Source: Pseudomonadota bacterium (GTDB lineage: Bacteria > Pseudomonadota > Gammaproteobacteria > Enterobacterales > Enterobacteriaceae). Taken from it: a stretch of DNA of 5,465 nucleotides. The stretch is from positions 1 to 5,465 of the forward strand of contig JAEYFY010000083.1 in assembly GCA_023454395.1 (NCBI GenBank), read 5' to 3'. Under the pieces are notes generated by a model. It was not told the origin of the DNA, ran no database searches, and saw only the letters and a program-made list of their open reading frames with translations. The position numbers and the translations under genes were made by a program. Below are positions 1 through 5,465 of this stretch, in pieces. Within the stretch, counting starts at the first letter, position 1; every line of letters begins with the position of its first letter.

Positions 1-202
1 CTAATGCTTTAACCGTTAATGGCAACTCATAAGCGCCTGGAACCCAAACGACGGTAATATTTTCAGAGGAAACTTGTCCAATGCGTTCTAATGCATCAAC
101 CGCACCTTCTAATAGGCTGTCGTTGATGAAGTTATTAAAACGGGCAATTGCAATTGCTACGCGTGCGTTTGGCGCCGCGACAACACCTTTGATTACGTTC
201 AT
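1..202 (-). CDS. ribH: 6,7-dimethyl-8-ribityllumazine synthase, N-terminal part (cut by window edge)
   Basis: Lumazine synthase (also called RibE in E. coli) condenses 5-amino-6-ribitylamino-uracil with 3,4-dihydroxy-2-butanone 4-phosphate to give 6,7-dimethyl-8-ribityllumazine, the penultimate step of riboflavin synthesis. It acts in the cytosol, and family members often assemble into a 60-subunit icosahedral shell. The first 67 codons are visible, of about 156 in the family, beginning [20 protein letters not shown]. The segment [14 protein letters not shown] (residues 21-34) includes the conserved active-site Phe22. The motif GAYELP (56-61) belongs to the substrate-binding loop. Identity with E. 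coli RibH is high over the whole visible part. The ATG at 200-202 is preceded by AGGAG 13 bases upstream and by AAGG 6 bases upstream; the nearer one has the more usual spacing. The gene follows ribD on the same strand after an unusually long 213-base gap, so it may have its own promoter or a regulated leader. The 3' end lies outside the window, so integrity cannot be judged. Confidence 0.96.
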   Translation of the reverse strand, partial: MNVIKGVVAAPNARVAIAIARFNNFINDSLLEGAVDALERIGQVSSENITVVWVPGAYELPLTVKAL

Positions 203-220
203 AGGTTACCTTTTTCTCCT

Positions 221-238
221 ATCCGCGGGGGCGCGGAT
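221..238 (-). repeat. GC-rich hairpin just upstream of the ribH ribosome binding site
   Basis: A perfect 7-bp inverted repeat, ATCCGCG-CCCC-CGCGGAT when read on the minus strand, sits in otherwise AT-rich DNA. It ends immediately before the AGGAG of ribH. In the ribH mRNA it would form a stable stem with a four-base loop and place the ribosome binding site directly at its base. It has no T run on the minus strand, so it is not a terminator in that direction. On the plus strand it is followed by TTTTAT and resembles a short intrinsic terminator, but no plus-strand gene leads into it. Confidence 0.6.
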
Positions 239-295
239 TTTATCATATTCTTTCCCTTACTGCGCTCTGTTTTATTATTACACAGCAAAGGAGCC

Positions 296-317
296 AAAAA
301 CCCTTGATAAATCAAGG
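296..317 (-). terminator. Possible intrinsic terminator or attenuator after ribD
   Basis: On the minus strand, CCTTGA-TTTA-TCAAGG (302-317) forms a perfect 6-bp stem with a four-base loop. It is followed by one G and then five T (296-300). This is the layout of a rho-independent terminator located about 100 bases after the ribD stop codon and about 95 bases before ribH. The stem is short and only moderately GC-rich, so it may be leaky and act as a partial terminator or attenuator between ribD and ribH. Confidence 0.5.
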
Positions 318-415
318 CATTTAGTTGGCTGATAACGATGTCGTAACGACAGGAAATAACACACACGGTGCCATTTTACTACAAATAGCGCCGTAGACAC
401 ACTTATTTGCGTCTA

Positions 416-1570
416 TTAATAACGAGGTTTTAAACAAACTCTGATATCAGAGCCAATTTGTTGAAGAGAATCTACTGTAAATTCAGGTGCTTCTGATAAT
501 GATGAAAGTGGAGAAAGTGCAAATAATCCACGCGCATCATCGCCTAAAATTTTAGGTGCAATATAAATAATAAGCTCATCAACAAGCCCAGCCTCTAATA
601 ATGCACCAGCAAAATGAGCGCCACTTTCAACCCATACGGTATTGATATTGCGTTTACCCAATTGCATCATTAATAAAACTAAATCTACACCACTGTTTTT
701 GCCATTCGTTGGTAATAGGATTTCAGATACATTGCCTTGCCAGTCACTTGGCTGTGATTTTGTACGCGCCAACCAGCATTCGCCTTCAATTTGAGTGATT
801 TTATGATCTTCAGTCACTCTATTTTGGCTATCAGCAACAATACGAATAGGTTGACGTAATGTTTCTTCTGGATAAATGGCTTTTATCTCATCTGAAAGCT
901 CTTCCCAACGTACATTCATAGAAGGGTTGTCAGCAAGCACTGTCGCACTTGTGGTTAAAATAGCGCTAGCTTTTGCTCGGAAATTTTGTACATCCCGACG
1001 AGATGCTTTAGAGGTTATCCATTGGCTTTCGCCTGATGCTAATGCCGTTTTACCATCTAAAGATGCACCTAATTTTAGCTGGATATAAGGGAAACCGGTT
1101 CTCATGCGTTTAAAAAAGCCAACATTCAATTTCTCAGCTTCTTGCATTAAAACACCGTGTGAAACATCAATTCCGGCTGATAATAATTTGTGTAATCCTC
1201 GTCCTGCAACCAGAGGATTGGGATCTTGCATCGCAGCAACAACGCGTTTTATGCCTGCATTAATCAAAGCATCAGAACAAGGTGGTGTTTTACCAAAGTG
1301 GCTACAAGGCTCTAGTGTGACATAAGCTGTCGCCCCTTTTGCTTTATCTCCAGCCATTCTTAAGGCATTGACTTCAGCATGAGGACCACCTGCGTGATGG
1401 TGATAACCTTCACCAATAATCTCACCCTCTTTTACAATCACACACCCCACATTAGGATTAGGCGATGTTGTAAAACGACCTAATGCTGCAAGCTCTATGG
1501 CTCGACGCATATAGTGTTCATCTTGCAGACTTTCATTTTCACTTGGATTATTGCTGTTGTTATTTATCAT
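416..1570 (-). CDS. ribD: Bifunctional riboflavin deaminase/reductase RibD
   Basis: RibD carries out two steps of riboflavin synthesis in the cytosol. It deaminates 2,5-diamino-6-ribosylamino-4(3H)-pyrimidinone 5'-phosphate, then reduces the ribosyl side chain with NADPH. The product has 384 residues. The deaminase domain spans about residues 16-160: the zinc ligands are His64 (in HAE), Cys89 (in EPCSH) and Cys98 (in TPPC), and Glu66 is the catalytic proton shuttle. The reductase domain begins near FPYIQLKLGASLDGK (160-174), includes GESQWITS (180-187) and runs to the C-terminus; the later segments VWVESG and LVDELIIYIAPKILG are typical of the family. All expected catalytic residues are present. 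The protein is 14 residues longer at the N-terminus than E. coli RibD, with an Asn/Ser-rich leader. The codon aligned with the E. coli start is CTG, so the ATG at 1568-1570 is the best start even though no clear Shine-Dalgarno precedes it. It lies 70 bases after nrdR and is probably co-transcribed with it. Confidence 0.97.
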   Translation of the reverse strand: MINNNSNNPSENESLQDEHYMRRAIELAALGRFTTSPNPNVGCVIVKEGEIIGEGYHHHAGGPHAEVNALRMAGDKAKGATAYVTLEPCSHFGKTPPCSDALINAGIKRVVAAMQDPNPLVAGRGLHKLLSAGIDVSHGVLMQEAEKLNVGFFKRMRTGFPYIQLKLGASLDGKTALASGESQWITSKASRRDVQNFRAKASAILTTSATVLADNPSMNVRWEELSDEIKAIYPEETLRQPIRIVADSQNRVTEDHKITQIEGECWLARTKSQPSDWQGNVSEILLPTNGKNSGVDLVLLMMQLGKRNINTVWVESGAHFAGALLEAGLVDELIIYIAPKILGDDARGLFALSPLSSLSEAPEFTVDSLQQIGSDIRVCLKPRY

Positions 1571-1573
1571 AAT

Positions 1574-1587
1574 AATTACATGTAATT
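1574..1587. repeat. 14-bp perfect palindrome directly upstream of the ribD start
   Basis: AATTACATGTAATT is a perfect 14-bp palindrome ending 3 bases before the ribD start codon, exactly where a Shine-Dalgarno sequence would be expected. The region is very AT-rich, which raises the chance of coincidence. It could be an operator or a weak mRNA hairpin over the ribosome entry site. No known operator consensus was recognised. Confidence 0.5.
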
Positions 1588-1640
1588 CTATTATTTATCG
1601 TTATTTTTCAAATCATTAAATAAAGCACAGTATTAATGTA

Positions 1641-2090
1641 TTAATCCTGTAATTTTGCAATTTCTTCACCAAAATCACGGATGTCTTCAAAACTACGATA
1701 AACAGAAGCAAAGCGGATATAAGCTACTTTATCGAGTTTCTTTAGTTGTTCCATAACAAAATTGCCAATTTCTTTTGAAGGGATTTCTCTTTCACCCGTT
1801 GCTCTTAATTGTGATTTAATATGGCTTATTGCAGCTTCGACATCGTCTGAACTCACTGGACGCTTTTCTAATGCTTTAAGCATGCCTCGACGAAGTTTCT
1901 CTTCATCAAAAGGCTCACGTATTTCATCACTTTTCACAATACGAGGCATCACTAACTCTGCTACTTCAAAGGTAGTAAAACGTTCATGGCAAACAAGACA
2001 TTGGCGACGACGGCGCACTTGTGAACCATCACCAACAAGTCTGGAATCAATTACCTTGGTATCTACGGCTCCACAAAATGGGCAATGCAT
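1641..2090 (-). CDS. nrdR: Transcriptional repressor NrdR of ribonucleotide reductase genes
   Basis: NrdR is a nucleotide-sensing repressor that binds NrdR boxes upstream of ribonucleotide reductase operons and tunes dNTP supply. The product has 149 residues, the usual family length. The N-terminal zinc ribbon has its four cysteines at positions 3, 6 (CPFC) and 31, 34 (CLVC), with the basic DNA-contacting stretch QVRRRRQ between them. An ATP-cone domain follows from about residue 49 to 139, starting PRIVKSD and containing [13 protein letters not shown] and the conserved [13 protein letters not shown]. The start was placed at the ATG giving MHCPFCG, since the family begins this way and AGGA lies 6 bases upstream. 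An upstream in-frame GTG would add eight residues and is unlikely. It directly follows the sec operon terminator and precedes ribD by 70 bases, the conserved nrdR-ribD-ribH arrangement of gammaproteobacteria. Its own expression probably starts in the short leader at 2091-2142. Confidence 0.97.
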   Translation of the reverse strand: MHCPFCGAVDTKVIDSRLVGDGSQVRRRRQCLVCHERFTTFEVAELVMPRIVKSDEIREPFDEEKLRRGMLKALEKRPVSSDDVEAAISHIKSQLRATGEREIPSKEIGNFVMEQLKKLDKVAYIRFASVYRSFEDIRDFGEEIAKLQD

Positions 2091-2142
2091 AGTTATTCCT
2101 ACTTTTGACAACACTCATAAACAGTGTACCTGTTCAGTGAAC
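2091..2142 (-). promoter_or_regulatory. nrdR leader with candidate promoter and 13-bp dyad
   Basis: Only about 52 bases separate the sec operon terminator from the nrdR start. If the terminator is efficient, a promoter for nrdR-ribD must lie here or overlap the terminator. A possible -10 is TACACT (minus strand, 2123-2128), or TATGAG (2114-2119); no good -35 is seen, and the best spacing for TACACT falls in the terminator T run. A perfect dyad TGTTCA-C-TGAACA (2131-2143, minus strand) sits just upstream of the -10 candidate and could be an operator. The ribosome binding site AGGA is at 2097-2100. The leader itself is certain; the promoter assignment is tentative. Confidence 0.35.
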
Positions 2143-2179
2143 AAAAAACACCCTGTCAGTATATACTGGCAGGGTGTTT
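2143..2179 (-). terminator. Rho-independent terminator of the yajC-secD-secF operon
   Basis: On the minus strand, the arms AAACACCCTGCCAGT (2165-2179) and ACTGACAGGGTGTTT (2146-2160) pair over 15 positions with one A-C mismatch and an ATAT loop. The descending arm runs into six T (2143-2148). This is a strong, typical intrinsic terminator, about 28 bases after the secF stop codon. The plus-strand reading lacks an uninterrupted T run, so it appears to work mainly in the minus direction. It separates the sec operon from nrdR. Confidence 0.92.
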
Positions 2180-2206
2180 GCGATGTTTTATCAGAAAAAC
2201 GCTCTA

Positions 2207-3175
2207 TTATGGTAAGAGTGTTGTCTGATCGGCACCCTCTTTTTCCACTTTTTGCACAATCAAGTGTTCACGTTTCATTCCCATTTTCAGTGCTAATGCA
2301 GAAGCCACATAAATAGAAGAAATAGTACCGATTGAAACACCGATTAACATAACTAAAGAGAAGCCTTGAAGCATTGAACCACCAAAGATATACAGCATTA
2401 ATACAACTAATAATGTTGTTGCTGATGTCATGATGGTACGGCTTAACGTCTGCGTAAGAGAAACGTTCATAATTTCATATGATGTTCCTCGACGAATTTT
2501 ACGGAAGTTCTCACGAATACGGTCTGATACAACGATACTATCGTTCAGTGAGTAACCGATAACAGACATCAATGACGCCACAATGGTTAAGTCAACTTCT
2601 ATGTGGAACAGTGAAAGAACACCCAGTGTTATCACCACGTCATGCGCAAGTGCAATAACCGCACCTAACGCCAAACGCCATTCAAAACGGAATCCAACAT
2701 AGATAAGAATACAGATAAGTGCGGATAATAACGCCATTGCACCTGTTTGAGCCAATTCACTACCAACACTTGGCCCCACAAATTCAATACGTTTTACCAC
2801 TGCATCGTTATCAACTTCAGCATTGATAACATCGATGACTTTCTTACCTAATTCTTGACCTGCCTGTCCTTCAACAGGAGGCATACGCACCATAATATCG
2901 CGACTGCTACCAAAGTTTTGTAACAGAGGATCTTTAAAACCCGCTGCATCTAGGCTATCACGCATTTTATCAAGGTCGGCTGGTTGACTGAGATTGATCT
3001 CAATTACTGTACCACCTGTAAAATCCAGTCCCCAGTTAAATCCTTTCACGGAAATGATAGCAATTGACGCTATCAAAAGCAGAAACGAAATAGTAAAGGC
3101 GACGTTGTCCCAACGCATAAAGTCAATGACTCTACGACCATGGTTTAATTGTTCAACAGTATAATCCTGTGCCAC
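2207..3175 (-). CDS. secF: Protein translocase subunit SecF
   Basis: SecF is an inner-membrane protein that pairs with SecD. Together they use the proton motive force to promote late steps of protein export through SecYEG. The product has 322 residues (E. coli 323). The first membrane segment is about residues 23-41, after [11 protein letters not shown]. The periplasmic P1 domain contains the conserved [15 protein letters not shown] and IMVRMPP. Five further membrane segments follow from about residue 135, with [18 protein letters not shown] and the conserved [18 protein letters not shown]. Asp212 in that motif corresponds to the functionally important Asp213 of E. coli. The start was placed at a GTG giving [14 protein letters not shown], because it matches the family N-terminus and AAGGAG lies 6 bases upstream. 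An in-frame ATG 15 codons earlier lies inside secD and is less likely. Only 10 bases separate the gene from secD, so translation is probably coupled. Confidence 0.97.
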   Translation of the reverse strand: MAQDYTVEQLNHGRRVIDFMRWDNVAFTISFLLLIASIAIISVKGFNWGLDFTGGTVIEINLSQPADLDKMRDSLDAAGFKDPLLQNFGSSRDIMVRMPPVEGQAGQELGKKVIDVINAEVDNDAVVKRIEFVGPSVGSELAQTGAMALLSALICILIYVGFRFEWRLALGAVIALAHDVVITLGVLSLFHIEVDLTIVASLMSVIGYSLNDSIVVSDRIRENFRKIRRGTSYEIMNVSLTQTLSRTIMTSATTLLVVLMLYIFGGSMLQGFSLVMLIGVSIGTISSIYVASALALKMGMKREHLIVQKVEKEGADQTTLLP

Positions 3176-3181
3176 AACGTG

Positions 3182-3187
3182 CTCCTT
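3182..3187 (-). promoter_or_regulatory. secF ribosome binding site overlapping the secD stop codon
   Basis: AAGGAG on the minus strand is a near-perfect Shine-Dalgarno sequence, 6 bases before the GTG start of secF. Its first bases overlap the TAA stop of secD (3186-3188). It decides the secF start in favour of the GTG at 3173-3175 and suggests translational coupling of the two partner subunits. Confidence 0.85.
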
Positions 3188-5033
3188 AAATAGACAGTTT
3201 CTTAACGCGTTTACCACCATACAACAGGTTTACAATCGCACGAGTACCGACGATAGCGGTAAACATGGATGTTGCAACCCCGATTGCAGTTGTGATAGCA
3301 AAGCCTTTAATTGAGCCGGTACCGACTGCATAAAGGATCACAGCTGTAATTAATGTGGTTAAGTTCGCATCAATAATACTGGAGAAGGCACCTTTATAAC
3401 CTTCATGGATTGCTTGTTGTACTGATCGACCATTACGTAATTCTTCTTTAATACGTTCGTTTATCAGTACGTTGGCATCGACGGCGACGGCAAGTGTTAA
3501 TACGATACCTGCAATACCCGGCATAGTCAGTGTTGCGCCCGGTAATAGTGACATTACCCCAACGATTAACACTAAGTTTGCCATTAATGCAGTACTCGCA
3601 ATCACACCAAATTTACGATAATAAATTATCATAAAGGCAACAGACGCAATCAGACCCCATAAACACGCTTCTAAACCTTGGGTAATATTTTGCAGACCCA
3701 AAGTTGGACCAATCGTTCTTTCTTCAACGATTTGAATAGGTGCAATCAACGCACCAGCACGTAATAACAGAGACAATTGGCGTGCTTCATTGGCATTTGA
3801 AATACCCGTAATACGGAAGCTATTTCCTAAACGACTCTGAATATTCGCAACGTTGATAACTTCTTCGCTTTTAACTAATACCGCACGGTCATTCTCATCG
3901 CGTTTACCGCTGTCTTTATACTCTACGAACAGTGTTGCCATCGGTTTACCGACGTTGTCTTTCGTAAAGTTAGACATGATAGAACCACCCGCGCTATCAA
4001 GTGAAATATTCACTTGAGGTTGACCATATTCATCAGCTTGAGAAGTTGAATCAGTAATGTGGTCACCCGTTAAAATAACGCGTTTATAAAGAATAGTTGG
4101 TCTACCTTCACGGGTATATTTCACTTCTGAATCACCCGGAATACGACCTGTTTCTAAAGCAGAAGGATCAACGGTGGTATTGACTAAACGGAATTCTAAT
4201 GTTGCTGTCGCACCTAAGATTTCTTTAGCACGAGCGGTATCTTGGATACCTGGTAATTCAACAACAATTCGGTCAGCACCTTGACGTTGGACTAATGGCT
4301 CTGCAACACCTAACTGGTTAACACGATTACGTAAGATTGTGATGTTTTGCTGTACTGCATAAGTACGCGCATCACGTAAACGTTCGTCAGTAAAAATAGC
4401 TCTTAATGAGTTATTTGCGCCATCTCTAAAAATGAGATCTTGGTTACGACGAGTTAGGTAATCTGAAGCTTTAGAGCGATCATCCGAATTACGGAAACGG
4501 ATTTCAACGCCATAGTTATCCGTTTTACGGATAGATGAATACGGAATGCCTTCGTCACGTAATAATGTACGTAGACTTTCAACATTTTGTTCCTGAAGTT
4601 TACCTAACGCGGTTTCCATATCAACTTCCATCAAGAAGTGAACACCACCACGTAAGTCTAACCCCAGTTTCATCGGCTCCCCACCAATGGCTTCTAACCA
4701 TTTTGGTGTTGCCGGAGCAAGGTTAAGTGCAACAATGAACTGGTCGCCTAATGCAGGCAACAACACTTCGCGAGCACGTAACTGAATATCAGGGTTACCG
4801 AAACGAGCCAAAATCGCACCATTTTCAAGTGCAATAGATTTCGCTTCAATTTTTTCTTTATCTAATAAAGATCGAACTTGATCCAGTGTTTGCTCATTGG
4901 CGGCGGTTCCCCGCGCGCCAGTGATTTGAACAGCCGGATCCTCTCCATATAGGTTAGGAAGTGCGTAAAGCAGACCGATGAGGATAGCGAATATCAACAT
5001 CAGGTACTTCCACAAAGGATAACGGTTTAGCAC
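3186..5033 (-). CDS. secD: Protein translocase subunit SecD
   Basis: SecD is the large partner of SecF in the inner membrane. Its periplasmic P1 domain is thought to capture emerging preproteins and complete their translocation using proton flow. The product has 615 residues, the same as in E. coli. The first membrane segment is about residues 9-28, after [11 protein letters not shown] long periplasmic region reaches to about residue 450 and contains [10 protein letters not shown] (124-133), [16 protein letters not shown] sequence (here [17 protein letters not shown]) and the P1 base [17 protein letters not shown]. Membrane segments 2-6 follow, with [17 protein letters not shown]; Asp519 there matches the proton-relay Asp519 of E. 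coli. The C-terminus [10 protein letters not shown] is conserved. The start codon is GTG (5031-5033), with AAGGG 7 bases upstream; a GTG start is also my recollection for E. coli secD. The gene is 32 bases after yajC and 10 before secF. No residue expected to be essential is missing. Confidence 0.98.
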   Translation of the reverse strand: MLNRYPLWKYLMLIFAILIGLLYALPNLYGEDPAVQITGARGTAANEQTLDQVRSLLDKEKIEAKSIALENGAILARFGNPDIQLRAREVLLPALGDQFIVALNLAPATPKWLEAIGGEPMKLGLDLRGGVHFLMEVDMETALGKLQEQNVESLRTLLRDEGIPYSSIRKTDNYGVEIRFRNSDDRSKASDYLTRRNQDLIFRDGANNSLRAIFTDERLRDARTYAVQQNITILRNRVNQLGVAEPLVQRQGADRIVVELPGIQDTARAKEILGATATLEFRLVNTTVDPSALETGRIPGDSEVKYTREGRPTILYKRVILTGDHITDSTSQADEYGQPQVNISLDSAGGSIMSNFTKDNVGKPMATLFVEYKDSGKRDENDRAVLVKSEEVINVANIQSRLGNSFRITGISNANEARQLSLLLRAGALIAPIQIVEERTIGPTLGLQNITQGLEACLWGLIASVAFMIIYYRKFGVIASTALMANLVLIVGVMSLLPGATLTMPGIAGIVLTLAVAVDANVLINERIKEELRNGRSVQQAIHEGYKGAFSSIIDANLTTLITAVILYAVGTGSIKGFAITTAIGVATSMFTAIVGTRAIVNLLYGGKRVKKLSI

Positions 5034-5044
5034 GGCAGTTCCCT

Positions 5045-5060
5045 TTTCCCTTTGGGGAAA
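5045..5060 (-). repeat. Small hairpin between yajC and secD
   Basis: TTTCCC-CAAA-GGGAAA on the minus strand is a perfect 6-bp inverted repeat with a four-base loop in the 32-base yajC-secD gap. It ends one base before the GGG of the secD Shine-Dalgarno sequence (5041-5043). It could affect secD translation or stabilise the mRNA end after yajC. It has no T run and is not a terminator. Confidence 0.5.
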
Positions 5061-5065
5061 TGTTA

Positions 5066-5401
5066 TTAAATAGCTTTCATTGTGCCTTTAGGTAATACAG
5101 CGGCAACAAAGTCACGTTTGATAGTTACTTCAGTTGTTTCATTCAGAGCAACAACGATATAGCCGTTATCTGAAACCTTAACAACACGACCAATTAAACC
5201 ACCCGTCGTTAAAACTTCATCACCTTTACCAATAGAATCCATCAGTTTACGATGTTCTTTAGTACGTTTTTGCTGTGGACGTAGGATCATAAAATAGAAA
5301 ATCAGAATAAAGATCACTAACATCGGTAAAATAGACATAAAGCTAGCTTCAGGTGCTGCTTGTCCAGCAGAAGCAACAGCATCAGAAATGAAAAAACTCA
5401 T
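5066..5401 (-). CDS. yajC: Sec translocon accessory protein YajC
   Basis: YajC is a small single-span inner-membrane protein that co-purifies with SecD, SecF and YidC as an accessory part of the Sec holotranslocon. It is not essential in E. coli, and its exact role is unclear. The product has 111 residues (E. coli 110). A short N-terminal periplasmic segment, [20 protein letters not shown], precedes one membrane helix at about residues 22-40 (ending YFMIL). The basic, diagnostic [17 protein letters not shown] follows, then a small cytoplasmic beta domain with [15 protein letters not shown] and the conserved C-terminus [18 protein letters not shown]. The ATG at 5399-5401 has GAGGA 7 bases upstream and gives the family N-terminus. 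It is the first visible gene of the yajC-secD-secF operon. In relatives, tgt lies just upstream, but it is not recognisable here. Confidence 0.97.
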   Translation of the reverse strand: MSFFISDAVASAGQAAPEASFMSILPMLVIFILIFYFMILRPQQKRTKEHRKLMDSIGKGDEVLTTGGLIGRVVKVSDNGYIVVALNETTEVTIKRDFVAAVLPKGTMKAI

Positions 5402-5465
5402 TCACTTTTCCTCATTGTTGTCGATATCGACGATATTCAAGTTATAAGCCCAATATCATACACAG
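5402..5465 (-). promoter_or_regulatory. yajC upstream region with 12-bp palindrome
   Basis: The last 64 bases hold no recognisable coding sequence. Stops are present in all three minus-strand frames, and none of the preceding peptides looks like a Tgt C-terminus. They contain the yajC ribosome binding site GAGGA (5409-5413), a perfect 12-bp palindrome GTCGATATCGAC (5420-5431) and, further upstream, TATAAC (about 5441-5446), which could be a -10 whose -35 would fall at or beyond the window edge. Promoter activity here is a guess. Confidence 0.3.

Larger units (their letters stand above)
203..415 (-). promoter_or_regulatory. Structured ribD-ribH intergenic region / ribH leader
   Basis: This 213-base gap separates the ribD stop codon from the ribH start. 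It contains no convincing gene in either direction. Read in the direction of transcription, it holds several inverted repeats: an imperfect stem (388-394 with 365-371), a 13-bp dyad TGTCGTTACGACA (339-351), a terminator-like hairpin with a T run (296-317), an imperfect stem around 264-286 and a strong GC-rich hairpin (221-238) next to the ribH ribosome binding site. An AT-rich TAATAA at about 273-278 could serve as a -10 element for a separate ribH promoter, but no good -35 sits at the right distance. I saw no conserved FMN riboswitch core. That the gap regulates ribH is an inference from its length and structure only. Confidence 0.4.

Noticed and set aside
81..332. 83-residue plus-strand open frame with a hydrophobic stretch near the ribH start
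   Set aside because: It begins inside ribH in antisense and extends through the hairpin-rich leader. No ribosome binding site was seen and the hydrophobic stretch reflects the reverse complement of ribH codons plus T-rich spacer.
203..415. FMN riboswitch controlling the riboflavin genes
   Set aside because: I looked for the conserved RFN-element blocks on the minus strand and did not find them. In enteric bacteria this riboswitch is known upstream of ribB, not ribH.
876..1325. Two plus-strand open frames of about 70 residues opposite ribD
   Set aside because: Both are antisense to conserved deaminase and reductase sequence and show no family resemblance.
1631..1645. Direct repeat TATTAAT-G-TATTAAT at the nrdR end
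   Set aside because: Seven-base AT-only repeats are common by chance in such AT-rich DNA, and half of it is the nrdR stop region.
2091..2114. Earlier GTG start for nrdR adding eight residues
   Set aside because: The family begins MHCPFCG, and the downstream ATG has AGGA at a good distance. The extension MLSKVGIT is not typical.
1762..2316. 184-residue plus-strand open frame opposite nrdR and the secF end
   Set aside because: It runs antisense to a well-conserved gene and through a terminator, its product has no recognisable motif and is Ser/Arg-rich as expected from a reverse-complement shadow.
3173..3220. Earlier ATG start for secF inside the secD coding region
   Set aside because: It would overlap secD and add 15 residues not found in the family. 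The GTG with a strong AAGGAG gives the conserved N-terminus.
4535..4726. 63-residue plus-strand open frame opposite secD
   Set aside because: Antisense shadow of the conserved SecD P1 region; no supporting signal.
5402..5465. C-terminal end of tgt at the window edge
   Set aside because: No frame upstream of the first stop codon reads like a Tgt C-terminus, and the region is too short to decide.

Overview
The window is a stretch of core chromosome from a low-GC member of the Enterobacterales. The proteins are close to their E. coli counterparts: SecD has the same length (615 aa) and the same C-terminal sequence, YajC is nearly identical through its RPQQKR segment, and RibH begins with the same [14 protein letters not shown] block. 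The DNA is AT-rich, particularly at third codon positions and between genes. This fits the Proteus/Providencia/Morganella group, with Proteus my first guess; the genus is an inference, not something I could test.

All genes lie on the minus strand, so the transcriptional order runs from high to low coordinates. First comes a protein-export operon: yajC (5066-5401), secD (3186-5033) and secF (2207-3175). It has short gaps of 32 and 10 bases, GTG starts for both secD and secF, and a secF ribosome binding site that overlaps the secD stop codon. It ends in a long intrinsic terminator (2143-2179). After about 50 bases of leader comes a second group: nrdR (1641-2090), ribD (416-1570) and the first 67 codons of ribH (1-202, running off the window). 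SecD and SecF form the proton-driven accessory complex of the SecYEG translocon, and YajC co-purifies with them. NrdR represses ribonucleotide reductase genes. RibD and RibH catalyse successive parts of riboflavin synthesis.

From memory, E. coli K-12 has yajD, tsx and yajI between secF and nrdR. Here secF is followed directly by nrdR. The tgt gene usually found upstream of yajC is not recognisable in the last 64 bases.

I found no mobile element, CRISPR array, RNA gene, phage gene or unknown protein system. What deserves a second look is non-coding: a 213-base ribD-ribH gap containing a terminator-like hairpin and a GC-rich hairpin next to the ribH ribosome binding site; short perfect dyads upstream of yajC, nrdR, ribD and ribH; and an Asn-rich 14-residue N-terminal extension on RibD whose start codon has no visible Shine-Dalgarno sequence. 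The other plus-strand open frames look like shadows of the minus-strand genes.
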